Assembly (NCBI RefSeq): GCF_938023125.1 | Contig: NZ_CALHDW010000018.1 | Coordinates: forward strand, 248,001-312,000 | DNA from: an uncultured Porphyromonas sp. | Lineage (GTDB): Bacteria; Bacteroidota; Bacteroidia; Bacteroidales; Porphyromonadaceae | Reading direction: 5' to 3' | DNA length: 64,000 bases | Part shown: in pieces, positions 53,359 to 61,352 of the stretch | Layout: the number at the start of each line of letters is the position of its first letter | Numbering within the stretch: position 1 is the first letter of the stretch | Made by a program: the position numbers and the translations under genes | The notes under the pieces: model-generated | Seen by the model: only the letters and a program-made list of their open reading frames with translations | Database searches by the model: none | What the model was told of the DNA's origin: nothing

Positions 53359-54072
53359 CTAGAAGTCCAATATCTTGTAGCGTTTGCGCACCTCCGGCAT
53401 ATCTATCTTTTCCTGGAAGTGCCACCATTCTCGTGTATAGCAACGAAGCCCAACACGGTCCATTACAGAGCGTAAGAGCTCTCGGTTGCGCTGTGCTTCT
53501 TTGGTTATTTTGCCTTCCTTAACGAGTCGAGCCTCTTGGTCCGTGTGGGCCTCCTCTCCAAAGAAATCGAAGTCGGTACCCATATCGAGCAAAGTGCCCT
53601 CGGCATCGGCAATGGAGAGATCTGCGGCTACGCCATAATTGTGTCGGCCCCCACGATCGCCATTGGCTACGTAAACCTTGAGAGGCGTATTGCGCACAAC
53701 GGCATACATACTCCGCTGCATACTTATGGGGCGTGAAGCATCAAAAATGACAAAGTGATACCCTGGGTGCTCCTTGCTTAGTAGGCGTTGCGCCTCTGCA
53801 ATACGTTGGGCGAATTTGGGTTGGAAATAGGCTCTGGAGAGTCCCTTGTAGAGTTGTTGCTTCGTAAAGTTTTGCGTTGTGGCGTAGCGGAGGTCGAGCC
53901 GGATCTCGGGCGCCAGACTACATACATCCACAAGTCCTGCGGCTTCCATTTTACGGTCAATAGAGCCCTTATCTTCTTGTGAAGATTGAGGGCGGACTTT
54001 TAATAGCGGGAGCGCGGCACTAGGAGCCACACAGACCAGCGAGAGTAAGAGGGTGAGGAGCTTGTGTTCCAT
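53359..54072 (-). CDS. VanX/DdpX-like D-alanyl-D-alanine dipeptidase (M15D), exported
   Basis: A 237-residue zinc peptidase with signal peptide MEHKLLTLLLSLVCVAPSAA. Zinc ligands are visible in GGRHNYGVAADLSI (His and Asp of the HxxxxxxD pattern) and the final His in REWWHFQ, with Glu before Trp-Trp-His. It hydrolyses D-Ala-D-Ala, probably to recycle cell-wall dipeptide in the periplasm. There are no vanH or vanA neighbours, so a glycopeptide-resistance role is unlikely. It ends 23 bases before the methyltransferase start. The ATG at 54072 gives the signal peptide; an upstream start does not. Confidence 0.9.
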   Translation of the reverse strand: MEHKLLTLLLSLVCVAPSAALPLLKVRPQSSQEDKGSIDRKMEAAGLVDVCSLAPEIRLDLRYATTQNFTKQQLYKGLSRAYFQPKFAQRIAEAQRLLSKEHPGYHFVIFDASRPISMQRSMYAVVRNTPLKVYVANGDRGGRHNYGVAADLSIADAEGTLLDMGTDFDFFGEEAHTDQEARLVKEGKITKEAQRNRELLRSVMDRVGLRCYTREWWHFQEKIDMPEVRKRYKILDF

Positions 54073-54082
54073 CAGAAGGGGA

Positions 54083-54131
54083 AAAGAAAAACCCACCTAG
54101 GCAACCCCCGAAGAGGAAGGCTAGGCAGGTT
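54083..54131 (-). terminator. Terminator after the bamA-skp operon
   Basis: On the minus strand AACCTGCCTAG pairs with CTAGGTGGGTT (11 bp, two G-T pairs), then TTTCTTT. It lies 22 bases past the last skp gene and just before the dipeptidase start. Confidence 0.8.
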
Positions 54132-54152
54132 CCATTTTGTTCTATTGGAGAA

Positions 54153-54650
54153 TTATTTTATGCCGAGACGTGCACGTACTTTGGCTGTGAGGTCGATGGC
54201 ATCCTTACCGGCGTGGAGGAATGCTCCATACTCTAGTACATAGGTGCAACCGGCTTCGTCGCCAGCCTTTTTAATGGCATCGAGCACTTTTTGTTGGATA
54301 GGAGCAAGAAGTGTTTCCTGTTGCTTTTGGAGGTCTTGCTGCATTACCTGCATAGATTGTTGGATGCGGTTTTGCATGTCTACAAGCTCCTGCTGACGGC
54401 TCTTGCGGATAGCTTCGGAGAGCGAATTTTGCTCCTTGGTGAAGTTTTCCACCTTGGTGGTATACTCTTGTTGCATCTTCTGAACTTCTTGCGTGTACTT
54501 GGCATCAAGTTCTTGGAGGCGCGTCTGAGCTGCTGTAGTCTCGGGCAGAGCTGCCATGATCTCTTGCGTGTTTACCATGGCGATCTTTTGCTGAGCCACG
54601 AGTGCTAGGGGGCAGAGAGCCACCACCAAGCTGATGATAATTTTCTTCAT
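54153..54650 (-). CDS. Skp/OmpH-family periplasmic chaperone (second copy)
   Basis: A 165-residue protein with signal peptide MKKIIISLVVALCPLALVAQ, an IAMVNTQEIMAALPE start and a long coiled coil (about 45-125) ending with VLDAIKKAGDEAGCTYVLEYG. This is the Skp fold: trimeric jellyfish arms that carry unfolded outer-membrane proteins to BamA. It is the last gene of the operon, 65 bases after the first skp copy, and ends at a hairpin. Confidence 0.92.
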   Translation of the reverse strand: MKKIIISLVVALCPLALVAQQKIAMVNTQEIMAALPETTAAQTRLQELDAKYTQEVQKMQQEYTTKVENFTKEQNSLSEAIRKSRQQELVDMQNRIQQSMQVMQQDLQKQQETLLAPIQQKVLDAIKKAGDEAGCTYVLEYGAFLHAGKDAIDLTAKVRARLGIK

Positions 54651-54715
54651 ACTGAGAATATTGTTGAATGATTAAAATATTGATTTTATACTGTTGGGTG
54701 GGTTGCTGTCTTAGG

Positions 54716-55228
54716 TTACTTGCTGTATCCCATCTTTTTGAGTACCTGATCGCTGATGTCGATACCGGGGTTGGCATAGATAATGCCGGAGGTGCCTCTA
54801 TCAAGAACGAGCTGGAAGCTGTTGGCTTTTGCGATCTCTTTGATGGCTTCCCATATCTCATCTTGGATGGGTTTCATCATCTCGTTGCGCTTCTTGTATA
54901 GCTCACCTTCGGGGCCGAAATACTTCGTTTGCAATTCGGCTGCTGCTTGCTCTTTCTTTACGATCTCGTCTTCGCGAGTCTTCTTTTGAGCCGCAGAGAG
55001 GAATACGAGGTCCTTCTGATATTTTTTGTAGAGGGTCTCGGCTTCGGTCTGTACCTTCTGAACTTCTTGTTGCCACTTCTTGGAGACAGACTCGAGTTGC
55101 TCGTTCATCATCTCATAGTTAGGGATGTTTTTGAGGATGTACTCCATGTCTACAAGAGCATACTTTTGGGCGAATGCAGACAGCGTGGTTGCTGCTGCAA
55201 AGAGGAGGGTGATTACTAGTCGTTTCAT
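54716..55228 (-). CDS. Skp/OmpH-family periplasmic chaperone (first copy)
   Basis: A 170-residue protein with signal peptide MKRLVITLLFAAATTLSAFA, a YALVDMEYILKNIPNYE start and a Lys/Glu/Gln-rich coiled coil (about 45-125). It ends with an Skp-type cap (ANSFQLVLDRGTSGIIYANPG). It lies 73 bases after bamA. A tandem skp pair after bamA is normal in this phylum; the two copies have clearly diverged and may form separate trimers. Confidence 0.92.
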   Translation of the reverse strand: MKRLVITLLFAAATTLSAFAQKYALVDMEYILKNIPNYEMMNEQLESVSKKWQQEVQKVQTEAETLYKKYQKDLVFLSAAQKKTREDEIVKKEQAAAELQTKYFGPEGELYKKRNEMMKPIQDEIWEAIKEIAKANSFQLVLDRGTSGIIYANPGIDISDQVLKKMGYSK

Positions 55229-55301
55229 GTCAATTAGGCTTATATGTATTTATATTCTGTTGGAGTCCGAAATAGGGCTTGGGTTTATTTGCTATACGTT
55301 A

Positions 55302-58016
55302 TTAGAACTCTTTGTTAAGCACGAAGTGTACATTGCTGCCCCCACGCTCGGTGCTGTTGTTGGGGCGGTCGAACCCGTATCCCCAGTCGATGCCTAGGAG
55401 CCCCACCATCGGTAGGGTGATGCGGATGCCCAGCCCGGCAGATCTTTTCAGATTGAAGGGGTTGAGGTCGGAGATATTTGTCCAGGCATTCCCGGCTTCT
55501 AGGAAGGCGAGGCCCCAGATATTGGTCTGACCTTGGAAGATGATCGGCATACGAAGCTCGGTGGTGAGACGCATAAAGGCGGTGGCGTAGTCGTAGTTGC
55601 TACCCGCAATGGTCCCGTTTTTGTACCCACGTAGCCCGATGGTCTCGTTCATGTAGCCGCCCACATAGCCACTCATACCGTCACCCCCCATGTAGTAAGT
55701 GCCGAAGGGTGAGCGCTTGTAGGGGTTATACGAGCCAAGAATACCGAGGTCGAGGCGATTCATCAGTACGGGCGTGTATTGTACCGTCTGAGGGTTGGCA
55801 AGGGGTGTAAATACGCGTCCGGTAAAACGCCACTTGTGGTATTCTACAAACTTATAGCGCTTGTTGGCAGAGAGTCTGGGATCTGAATAATCGACCTTGT
55901 CGAAGAGAGAGTAGGGAGGCGTTGCCGTTACGCTCAGCGAGAACTCAGACCCGCGGCGTGTGTAGACGGGGTTGTCGAGCGAAGAGCGAGAGAACCGAAG
56001 TTGTAGGTTTATATCGTTGGCAGAGCCGTTGTGGAATCCCTCAAATGTGTCGTACACCCAGTCGTTGAGGTGGTAGTAATTATAGTTGAGAGAGGCATAG
56101 AGCATAAACCAGTTATCGGGCCAATTGAGGCGCTTACCATAACCGATGGTACCCCCTAAGATAGAGAGCGATTGGTTGGGGTTATAGGCCTTTTCCATGA
56201 GGGCGCTGCCGTCATATCCGTAGCCGCTTCCGTAACCGCCATAGCCACCGTAACCACCGTAGCCGTATCCTCCATATCCATAGTAGGGGTTGTAGGCCCC
56301 AGCTTGAGATGAGATTCTATTGTTGTAGAAGCGGGTGTCGAGGGCCGTTTGGCGAGAGTAGAAGATACTTGCCGTGAAGTAGTTGGGTCGTTTGCCGCCA
56401 AACCAGGGGTCGATGAAGGTGAGGCCGTATTGCTGGTAATAGCGACCGTTGGTGGAGACATTGATCGAAAGGGTCTGTCCATCCCCCTGAGGAATGATCC
56501 CCTTGTACATGCTGGGGTGGAACAGGTTGTGCATAGAGAAGTTGGTGAAGCTAAGCCCTACACTTGCAATAAGTCCGGCCTGGCTCCAACCCAGCGACAT
56601 TTCGAATTTGTCACTTCGTTTCGGCTCTAAGTTGTACTCAATATCCACGGTCCCGTCTTGAGTGTTGGGCACAGGCTTGGGGACACTCTTCTCCGGGTCG
56701 AATTGATTGAGCTGGTTGAGCGCCATGTAGGAGTTCATCAAGTCCTCTTTACTAAAGAGCTTGCCGGGCTTGGTGTAAAGCTCGCGGCGGATCACGTTTT
56801 CGTACACGAGGTCGTTCCCCTTGATGAGTACTTTGCTGATGGTGGCTTGGGGGCCTTCGGTGATTCGGAGGTCTAGATTAACAGAGTCTCCCCCCACAAT
56901 GCCTGTTTCTATGGGGTCTATGTGGGCAAAGATGTAGCCGTTGTTGTAGTAGAGGTTGGCCACAGCATCTTCGTCTACAGAGAGTCTGTTCTCGAGTCTC
57001 TTTTGGTTGTAGACTTCCCCCGGTTTGATGCCTAGCATGGCGTTGAGGAAGTCTGTGGGATACTTTGTATTCCCTACAAATCGAAGGTTTTTGATGTAGT
57101 ATTTCTTCCCTTCGTCCAGCTTGATTCGGATTTTGATGCGCTTGGGATTCTGGGGGTCTTTTACGATAGTGTCGGAGAGAATCTCGGCATCGCGATACCC
57201 TGCTTCGTGGTAGCGAGTCAAGAGGTTGTTGAGGTCTTCTTTGTAGTCCTTTTCGATGAATTTTTTCTGACTGAAGATCTCGAGAATGCTGGACCATGCG
57301 CGTCCCTTCCCAAGAGAGAAGGTCTCGTTGGTCTTTTTCATAGCGGCACGTAGGGTGCTGTTGTTTAGCTCCTTGTTGCCAACGAATTCGATCTCACTTA
57401 CTTTGATTTTACTCTTCTTATCAATAACCACCGTAACGAGGGTGTGATTTTGTTTCGAGAGGTCGTTTTTCTGTTCTACCTCTACGGTCATATCGCTGTA
57501 GCCCTTCTCGTCGAAGTATTTCTTTACGAGTTGTTTGGTGCGGTCAATGATATTGGGGGTGAGTTGCATCTCTGCACGGAGGCCGGTACGCTCCTCTAGG
57601 TCTTTGCGTTCGCTCTTGGTAACTCCGGTAAAGGTAACCTCTGAGATCTTGGGGCGTTGCTTGAGTTGGATTTCGATCCAGATCTGATTGCCTTCTATTT
57701 TCTTTGCTACGATGCGGGCGTTGTCGAAGTAACCATTGCGCATAAAGCGGCGTACAGCATCGCTAAAGGCAATGCCGGGCACCTCTACAAGGTCACCTAC
57801 ATTGAGCCCGGAGAGGCTGATGAGTACGGCATTGTCGTAGCCCTCTCCTCCCTTTATCGCAATGTCGGCAATCCGATAGTTTGTGGGGCGTGCATAGTTT
57901 ATCTCTACCTTATCATTTTGCGGAGACTCAGGTGTTACTGATTGAGCCCGGAGCTGAGAAGATAGGAGAGATAGCCCCGATAGGAGCAGGATCTGAACTA
58001 GGAATTTACGCATCAT
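55302..58016 (-). CDS. bamA: Outer-membrane protein assembly factor BamA
   Basis: A 904-residue protein with a signal peptide (MMRKFLVQILLLSGLSLLSSQLRAQ), five POTRA domains (about 50-470) and a 16-strand Omp85 barrel ending in HFVLNKEF. It inserts beta-barrel proteins into the outer membrane. Within the barrel half, residues of about 570-605 form a low-complexity Gly/Tyr run (YGGYGYGGYGGYGGYGSG), probably a surface loop. The uppS stop overlaps the first ATG (ATGA at 58016-58013), which favours that start over the second ATG one codon on. Confidence 0.94.
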   Translation of the reverse strand: MMRKFLVQILLLSGLSLLSSQLRAQSVTPESPQNDKVEINYARPTNYRIADIAIKGGEGYDNAVLISLSGLNVGDLVEVPGIAFSDAVRRFMRNGYFDNARIVAKKIEGNQIWIEIQLKQRPKISEVTFTGVTKSERKDLEERTGLRAEMQLTPNIIDRTKQLVKKYFDEKGYSDMTVEVEQKNDLSKQNHTLVTVVIDKKSKIKVSEIEFVGNKELNNSTLRAAMKKTNETFSLGKGRAWSSILEIFSQKKFIEKDYKEDLNNLLTRYHEAGYRDAEILSDTIVKDPQNPKRIKIRIKLDEGKKYYIKNLRFVGNTKYPTDFLNAMLGIKPGEVYNQKRLENRLSVDEDAVANLYYNNGYIFAHIDPIETGIVGGDSVNLDLRITEGPQATISKVLIKGNDLVYENVIRRELYTKPGKLFSKEDLMNSYMALNQLNQFDPEKSVPKPVPNTQDGTVDIEYNLEPKRSDKFEMSLGWSQAGLIASVGLSFTNFSMHNLFHPSMYKGIIPQGDGQTLSINVSTNGRYYQQYGLTFIDPWFGGKRPNYFTASIFYSRQTALDTRFYNNRISSQAGAYNPYYGYGGYGYGGYGGYGGYGSGYGYDGSALMEKAYNPNQSLSILGGTIGYGKRLNWPDNWFMLYASLNYNYYHLNDWVYDTFEGFHNGSANDINLQLRFSRSSLDNPVYTRRGSEFSLSVTATPPYSLFDKVDYSDPRLSANKRYKFVEYHKWRFTGRVFTPLANPQTVQYTPVLMNRLDLGILGSYNPYKRSPFGTYYMGGDGMSGYVGGYMNETIGLRGYKNGTIAGSNYDYATAFMRLTTELRMPIIFQGQTNIWGLAFLEAGNAWTNISDLNPFNLKRSAGLGIRITLPMVGLLGIDWGYGFDRPNNSTERGGSNVHFVLNKEF

Positions 58017-58831
58017 AGAGTATCTTGAGGGGCTGCATTTGCTGCCGATGTTACTTTGTTTTCGTTGAGATGAATGGGGGCTTGTCCCTCTACGAGTCCG
58101 AACCGTCTGTGACGTTGAGAGAATTCGTAGAGTGCCTTTTGCAGCTCTTCTTCTCCAAAGTCCGGCCAGAGGGTCGGGCAGAAGTAGAGCTCAGAATAGG
58201 CTATTTGGTAGAGGAGGAAATTGCTGATACGGAACTCGCCGCCTGTGCGGATGAGGAGGTCGGGATCGGGTATGCCGTAGGTGGTGAGATAGGGAGCCAG
58301 CGGTTCGTCTCCCGATAGATCTTTTGGAGAGATCTTGCCCGAGGCTATGTCTTGAACCAAGGTGCGGACTGCCTGGTTTAGCTCCCATTTGGAGGAGTAG
58401 CTGAGACATACAACGAGCGTAATAGTGCTGTTGTGCGCTGTTTGCTCCATGGTGCGCTCCACGGCTTGGCGCGTACTCTCGGGCAGGCGATGGAGGTCGC
58501 CAATGGCAAGGATGCGCACTCCCTCTGAGGCAAACTCAGGGGCATAGTACTCCAAGCTCTGTGCCATAAGAGCCATAAGGGCATCCACCTCAGCCGTTGG
58601 GCGTGCCCAATTTTCCGAACTGAAGGCGTAGACCGTTAGCGTCTCAATGCCTGCTTGGGCGGCGGCGGCTACGGTGCGTCGGAGGGCGGCTACTCCCTCT
58701 ACATGACCGTAGGAGCGATCTTTCCCTTGCGCTGTAGCCCAACGGCCGTTACCGTCCATGATGATGGCAACGTGCTTGGGTACTGCCTCGCAAGGCATAT
58801 TGGATCCGTTATTATCGTGCAATTTGCTCAT
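58013..58831 (-). CDS. uppS: Undecaprenyl diphosphate synthase
   Basis: A 272-residue cis-prenyltransferase that makes the C55 lipid carrier for peptidoglycan and polysaccharide. HVAIIMDGNGRWA holds the catalytic Asp, YAFSSENWARP and RTGGEFRISNFLLYQIAYSEL are the other signatures. It overlaps porG by 20 bases upstream and bamA by 4 downstream, so these three are tightly coupled. Confidence 0.95.
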   Translation of the reverse strand: MSKLHDNNGSNMPCEAVPKHVAIIMDGNGRWATAQGKDRSYGHVEGVAALRRTVAAAAQAGIETLTVYAFSSENWARPTAEVDALMALMAQSLEYYAPEFASEGVRILAIGDLHRLPESTRQAVERTMEQTAHNSTITLVVCLSYSSKWELNQAVRTLVQDIASGKISPKDLSGDEPLAPYLTTYGIPDPDLLIRTGGEFRISNFLLYQIAYSELYFCPTLWPDFGEEELQKALYEFSQRHRRFGLVEGQAPIHLNENKVTSAANAAPQDTL

Positions 58832-59561
58832 TTATGTTGCAAGAAGAGCCTCGGGACGAAAATTCGTACGTGACCCCCAGGGTTATAAGCAGCATTCCAT
58901 CTCCTCCTTTATACCAAGACGATTTAAGGCGGTAGGGGTTGCTAAGAAACGAGGATTCAGTACTGAGAGCATCCAGTTTGTCGGTGAAAAACTGTCGCCC
59001 TCCGAGGGAGGCAATGAGATTGAGGCGATTCGCTATTTTATATTTGATGCCGAGCGCTCCCTCTATCCCCGGCAGGAATGTGTAAGCGTCTTTGCCAAAA
59101 GCGGCCCCCACGGATAGCCCAAGAGCAAGGTAGGGACTCCACCTACGTGTGTGGAGAAATGGGTACTTATCGCTGTACGCAAAGAAGTTGTACTCCCCTC
59201 TAAGGGAGAGCAATAGGGCTTGAGCCGCAAAGTGGACTCGTGTTGTTTGTTGGGGGAAGACTTGGTCCCGTATCTGGCTATTGCCATGGAGGTAGTTGTA
59301 GGTAAGGTCTCCCGAGAAGGTAAAGCGGAAATTGTGATTATAGCGCATTTGTGCCCCCACTCCTCCACCTACGGATGCAAAAGGAATTACCCGATTGGCG
59401 TCGCCTAGGTAGCTATTAACCGAAGCAATCCCTCCCAATTCTAAGCGATACTCTTGCGCATTAAGGGCAGAATGTATCCCGCCCAAGATGAGCAACAAGA
59501 GCCACCAAGGATAGTGAGAGAGCCTATTTCCCTCCGATCTGTTTGTGCAAAACTTCTGCAT
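58812..59561 (-). CDS. porG: T9SS outer-membrane component PorG (DUF6089)
   Basis: A 249-residue protein with an N-terminal signal (hydrophobic WWLLLLILGGIHSALNAQ) and an eight-stranded barrel pattern. It starts with YRLELGGIASVNSYLGDANR, and the C-terminal strand GMLLITLGVTYEFSS is followed by a short Cys-containing tail. The pattern and the neighbours (DUF6242 lipoprotein before, uppS and bamA after) match PorG of P. gingivalis, which helps place T9SS rings at the outer membrane. The length is slightly above the usual because of the longer leader. It lies 16 bases after the lipoprotein gene. Confidence 0.85.
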   Translation of the reverse strand: MQKFCTNRSEGNRLSHYPWWLLLLILGGIHSALNAQEYRLELGGIASVNSYLGDANRVIPFASVGGGVGAQMRYNHNFRFTFSGDLTYNYLHGNSQIRDQVFPQQTTRVHFAAQALLLSLRGEYNFFAYSDKYPFLHTRRWSPYLALGLSVGAAFGKDAYTFLPGIEGALGIKYKIANRLNLIASLGGRQFFTDKLDALSTESSFLSNPYRLKSSWYKGGDGMLLITLGVTYEFSSRGSSCNINEQIAR

Positions 59562-59577
59562 TGAGAGGGGGCTGTTT

Positions 59578-60966
59578 TTAGTTTAAGATGGAAGACCTCC
59601 CTTCCCAAATGGTGCGGTCGAGTGAACCATCGGCCTTCTTCCCGCCAAAGAGGAAGAAAATTAATTCTTCTTGTGCGAACCCAAAGAGTTTTCCATATCC
59701 TCCAAAGGGGAGTGTTTCGTGAGGTAGCATGAGGGCGGAATTACGCACCGTCCATGTGACTCCTTGGTCTTTGGAGCTGTAAATTGTAGCCCCTCGCTGA
59801 GGAGTGTGGCTAGCCGGATAGACGCAGTAAAGTAGTCCCTTGTTGCTCGATGTTGAGATGAGAAGTGGAGCCTCTGCCCCCTCAAAAGGCGGGAGTAGGT
59901 CCTTGTCGCCTTGAGGCGTGGGTGTGAGCCAATCGAGACCGGTTGTCGTAGTCCAGGTGAGGCGAGATGGCTTGCCACTAGCTGTTTTTGCACCTACCAA
60001 GACGAGGAGGGGATGGTGAGCCACCTCAAAGAGGGCTGTGCTGCGTCCGCTCATGGGGAAGTCTTCCGGTACCTCTTCACCTCGCTTGTATACCCCGTTG
60101 CCGGGGAGGCATGCGAAGTAGTTTTTGCCTGAGGGGTCTTGCTCTATCATGCAAAGAGTAGGATGGGTCCGCCCACGTTCTGTGAAAGCACCAAGCAGTA
60201 TGCTACCATTATTGTAGCGATTTTCTTCGAGCCATTGCTTCCCTCCGTCTAGGCTCACAATGCAAGTTTGGTGAGGAGCCTCGCCCAGAATAGCATAGAG
60301 CACGCCTTCTGGAGAGGCAACGGCACTTGTCACAGCCTTACCCGATAGCCCTGTTGTCACCTCTTCCCATACGAGGGTATTGGTGGGGGCGTGATAGAGC
60401 TGTGTGTTCCCTCCCTGAGAAGCAAAGATGTAGAGATCCTTGTCTGACCGGCAGAAGATGGTCTCCTTGCCGCTTAGGTCAGGGAGTTGACCTGTAATAA
60501 CGGGCATCCAATAATACGAGTCAGGGTTGTTTAGTTGCTTCTGGATCTGTACCGTATAGCTCTTCTTTAGCCCTTTTTCTGTATTGGTGACCTCTACCGT
60601 GATCTCCTTGTCCCAGCGGTCGCGAAGGTAGATAGAGTCCGCAGCACTACGCTCAAGTTCTTTCCCATCGATGAGCAACTTAAAGGTAGCCAGGTTTTGT
60701 ATCCCGACCGAGATTTTTACCGAATCGATCTCGGTGCCATAGGGGAGTGGGTGAGCATTGTAGATCTTTCCCTCTGCATGATCGATAGAAAAGAAGACTT
60801 TCTCAAGGTCAGGATTGGCCTTGGAGGCGAGTACAAAACTCGATACTTGTACCGTGGTAAGCTCCGGGTTTTGGATTTCCTTGTTGCTGATACAGCTTGA
60901 GGCAAAGAGGAATGTGAGCAACCCAAGTGCGGAGCTGAGGGCGTGTTGTATACTGCGATGTTTCAT
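59578..60966 (-). CDS. DUF6242-family lipoprotein upstream of porG
   Basis: A 462-residue protein with a lipoprotein signal ending FASSC (Cys25). Residues 30-160 hold two cadherin/Ig-like strands sets (VFFSIDHAEGKIYNAHPLPY and VTNTEKGLKKSYTVQ). The remainder is a beta-propeller of sialidase/BNR-like pattern (SLDGGKQW, SSKDQGVTWTV). This matches DUF6242. The same gene precedes porG in P. gingivalis as I recall it, so a T9SS-related role is likely. The ATG at 60966 gives the signal peptide and is preferred to one three codons earlier. Its promoter is just upstream. Confidence 0.82.
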   Translation of the reverse strand: MKHRSIQHALSSALGLLTFLFASSCISNKEIQNPELTTVQVSSFVLASKANPDLEKVFFSIDHAEGKIYNAHPLPYGTEIDSVKISVGIQNLATFKLLIDGKELERSAADSIYLRDRWDKEITVEVTNTEKGLKKSYTVQIQKQLNNPDSYYWMPVITGQLPDLSGKETIFCRSDKDLYIFASQGGNTQLYHAPTNTLVWEEVTTGLSGKAVTSAVASPEGVLYAILGEAPHQTCIVSLDGGKQWLEENRYNNGSILLGAFTERGRTHPTLCMIEQDPSGKNYFACLPGNGVYKRGEEVPEDFPMSGRSTALFEVAHHPLLVLVGAKTASGKPSRLTWTTTTGLDWLTPTPQGDKDLLPPFEGAEAPLLISTSSNKGLLYCVYPASHTPQRGATIYSSKDQGVTWTVRNSALMLPHETLPFGGYGKLFGFAQEELIFFLFGGKKADGSLDRTIWEGRSSILN

Positions 60967-60989
60967 TGTGCACACTATATATTACGATA

Positions 60990-60997
60990 CAAAGATA
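60990..60997 (-). promoter_or_regulatory. -7 box of the DUF6242-porG-uppS-bamA-skp-skp operon
   Basis: On the minus strand this reads TATCTTTG, a full match to TAnnTTTG, 23 bases before the DUF6242 ATG. No clear -33 box. Confidence 0.5.
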
Positions 60998-61185
60998 GCC
61001 TTTCTCCGTGAATACGATACCTTTACAGCTAAGGGAATATGCAAGGGAAGCGCCTCTTTGTGCCGAGAGGGCTTGCCATGGAGGAGGCCTGCTCCGGGCT
61101 AATCTCTTGCCCCTTGCCAAGTCAAACCACAGCCAGGGGGATATTGCCTACGGCTCTGGCTGAATCTTTCTTACTGCCAAACGGA

Positions 61186-61223
61186 CAAAAAAATAGCCCT
61201 GTAAGCAAAAAAGTACAGGGCTA
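61186..61223 (-). terminator. Terminator after the GH3 gene
   Basis: On the minus strand TAGCCCTGTA pairs with TACAGGGCTA (10 bp, perfect), followed by seven T. It lies 130 bases past the GH3 stop. Confidence 0.85.
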
Positions 61224-61352
61224 AATTGAAAAATATTTTGGGCAATTTCTCTCCCACTTTCCGGCCTAGAAATCCGAAAATTCTAGCCAGAATCGGAACG
61301 AAAATCAGCCTCGGTTCTTTTCCCCTCTCCGTAGAACGCTTTTTCTGCCTGG

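Larger units (their letters stand above)
60967..61352. other. Intergenic region between the porG operon and GH3
   Basis: This 386-base gap holds the -7 box of the porG operon at 60990-60997 and the terminator of the GH3 gene at 61186-61223. A TTTCTGCCTG motif is at 61343-61352, abutting the GH3 stop. I see no gene. Confidence 0.6.

Noticed and set aside
53359..54072. VanX-like gene as a sign of vancomycin resistance
   Set aside because: No vanH, vanA or vanRS nearby, and the protein has a signal peptide; a wall-dipeptide recycling role is more likely.
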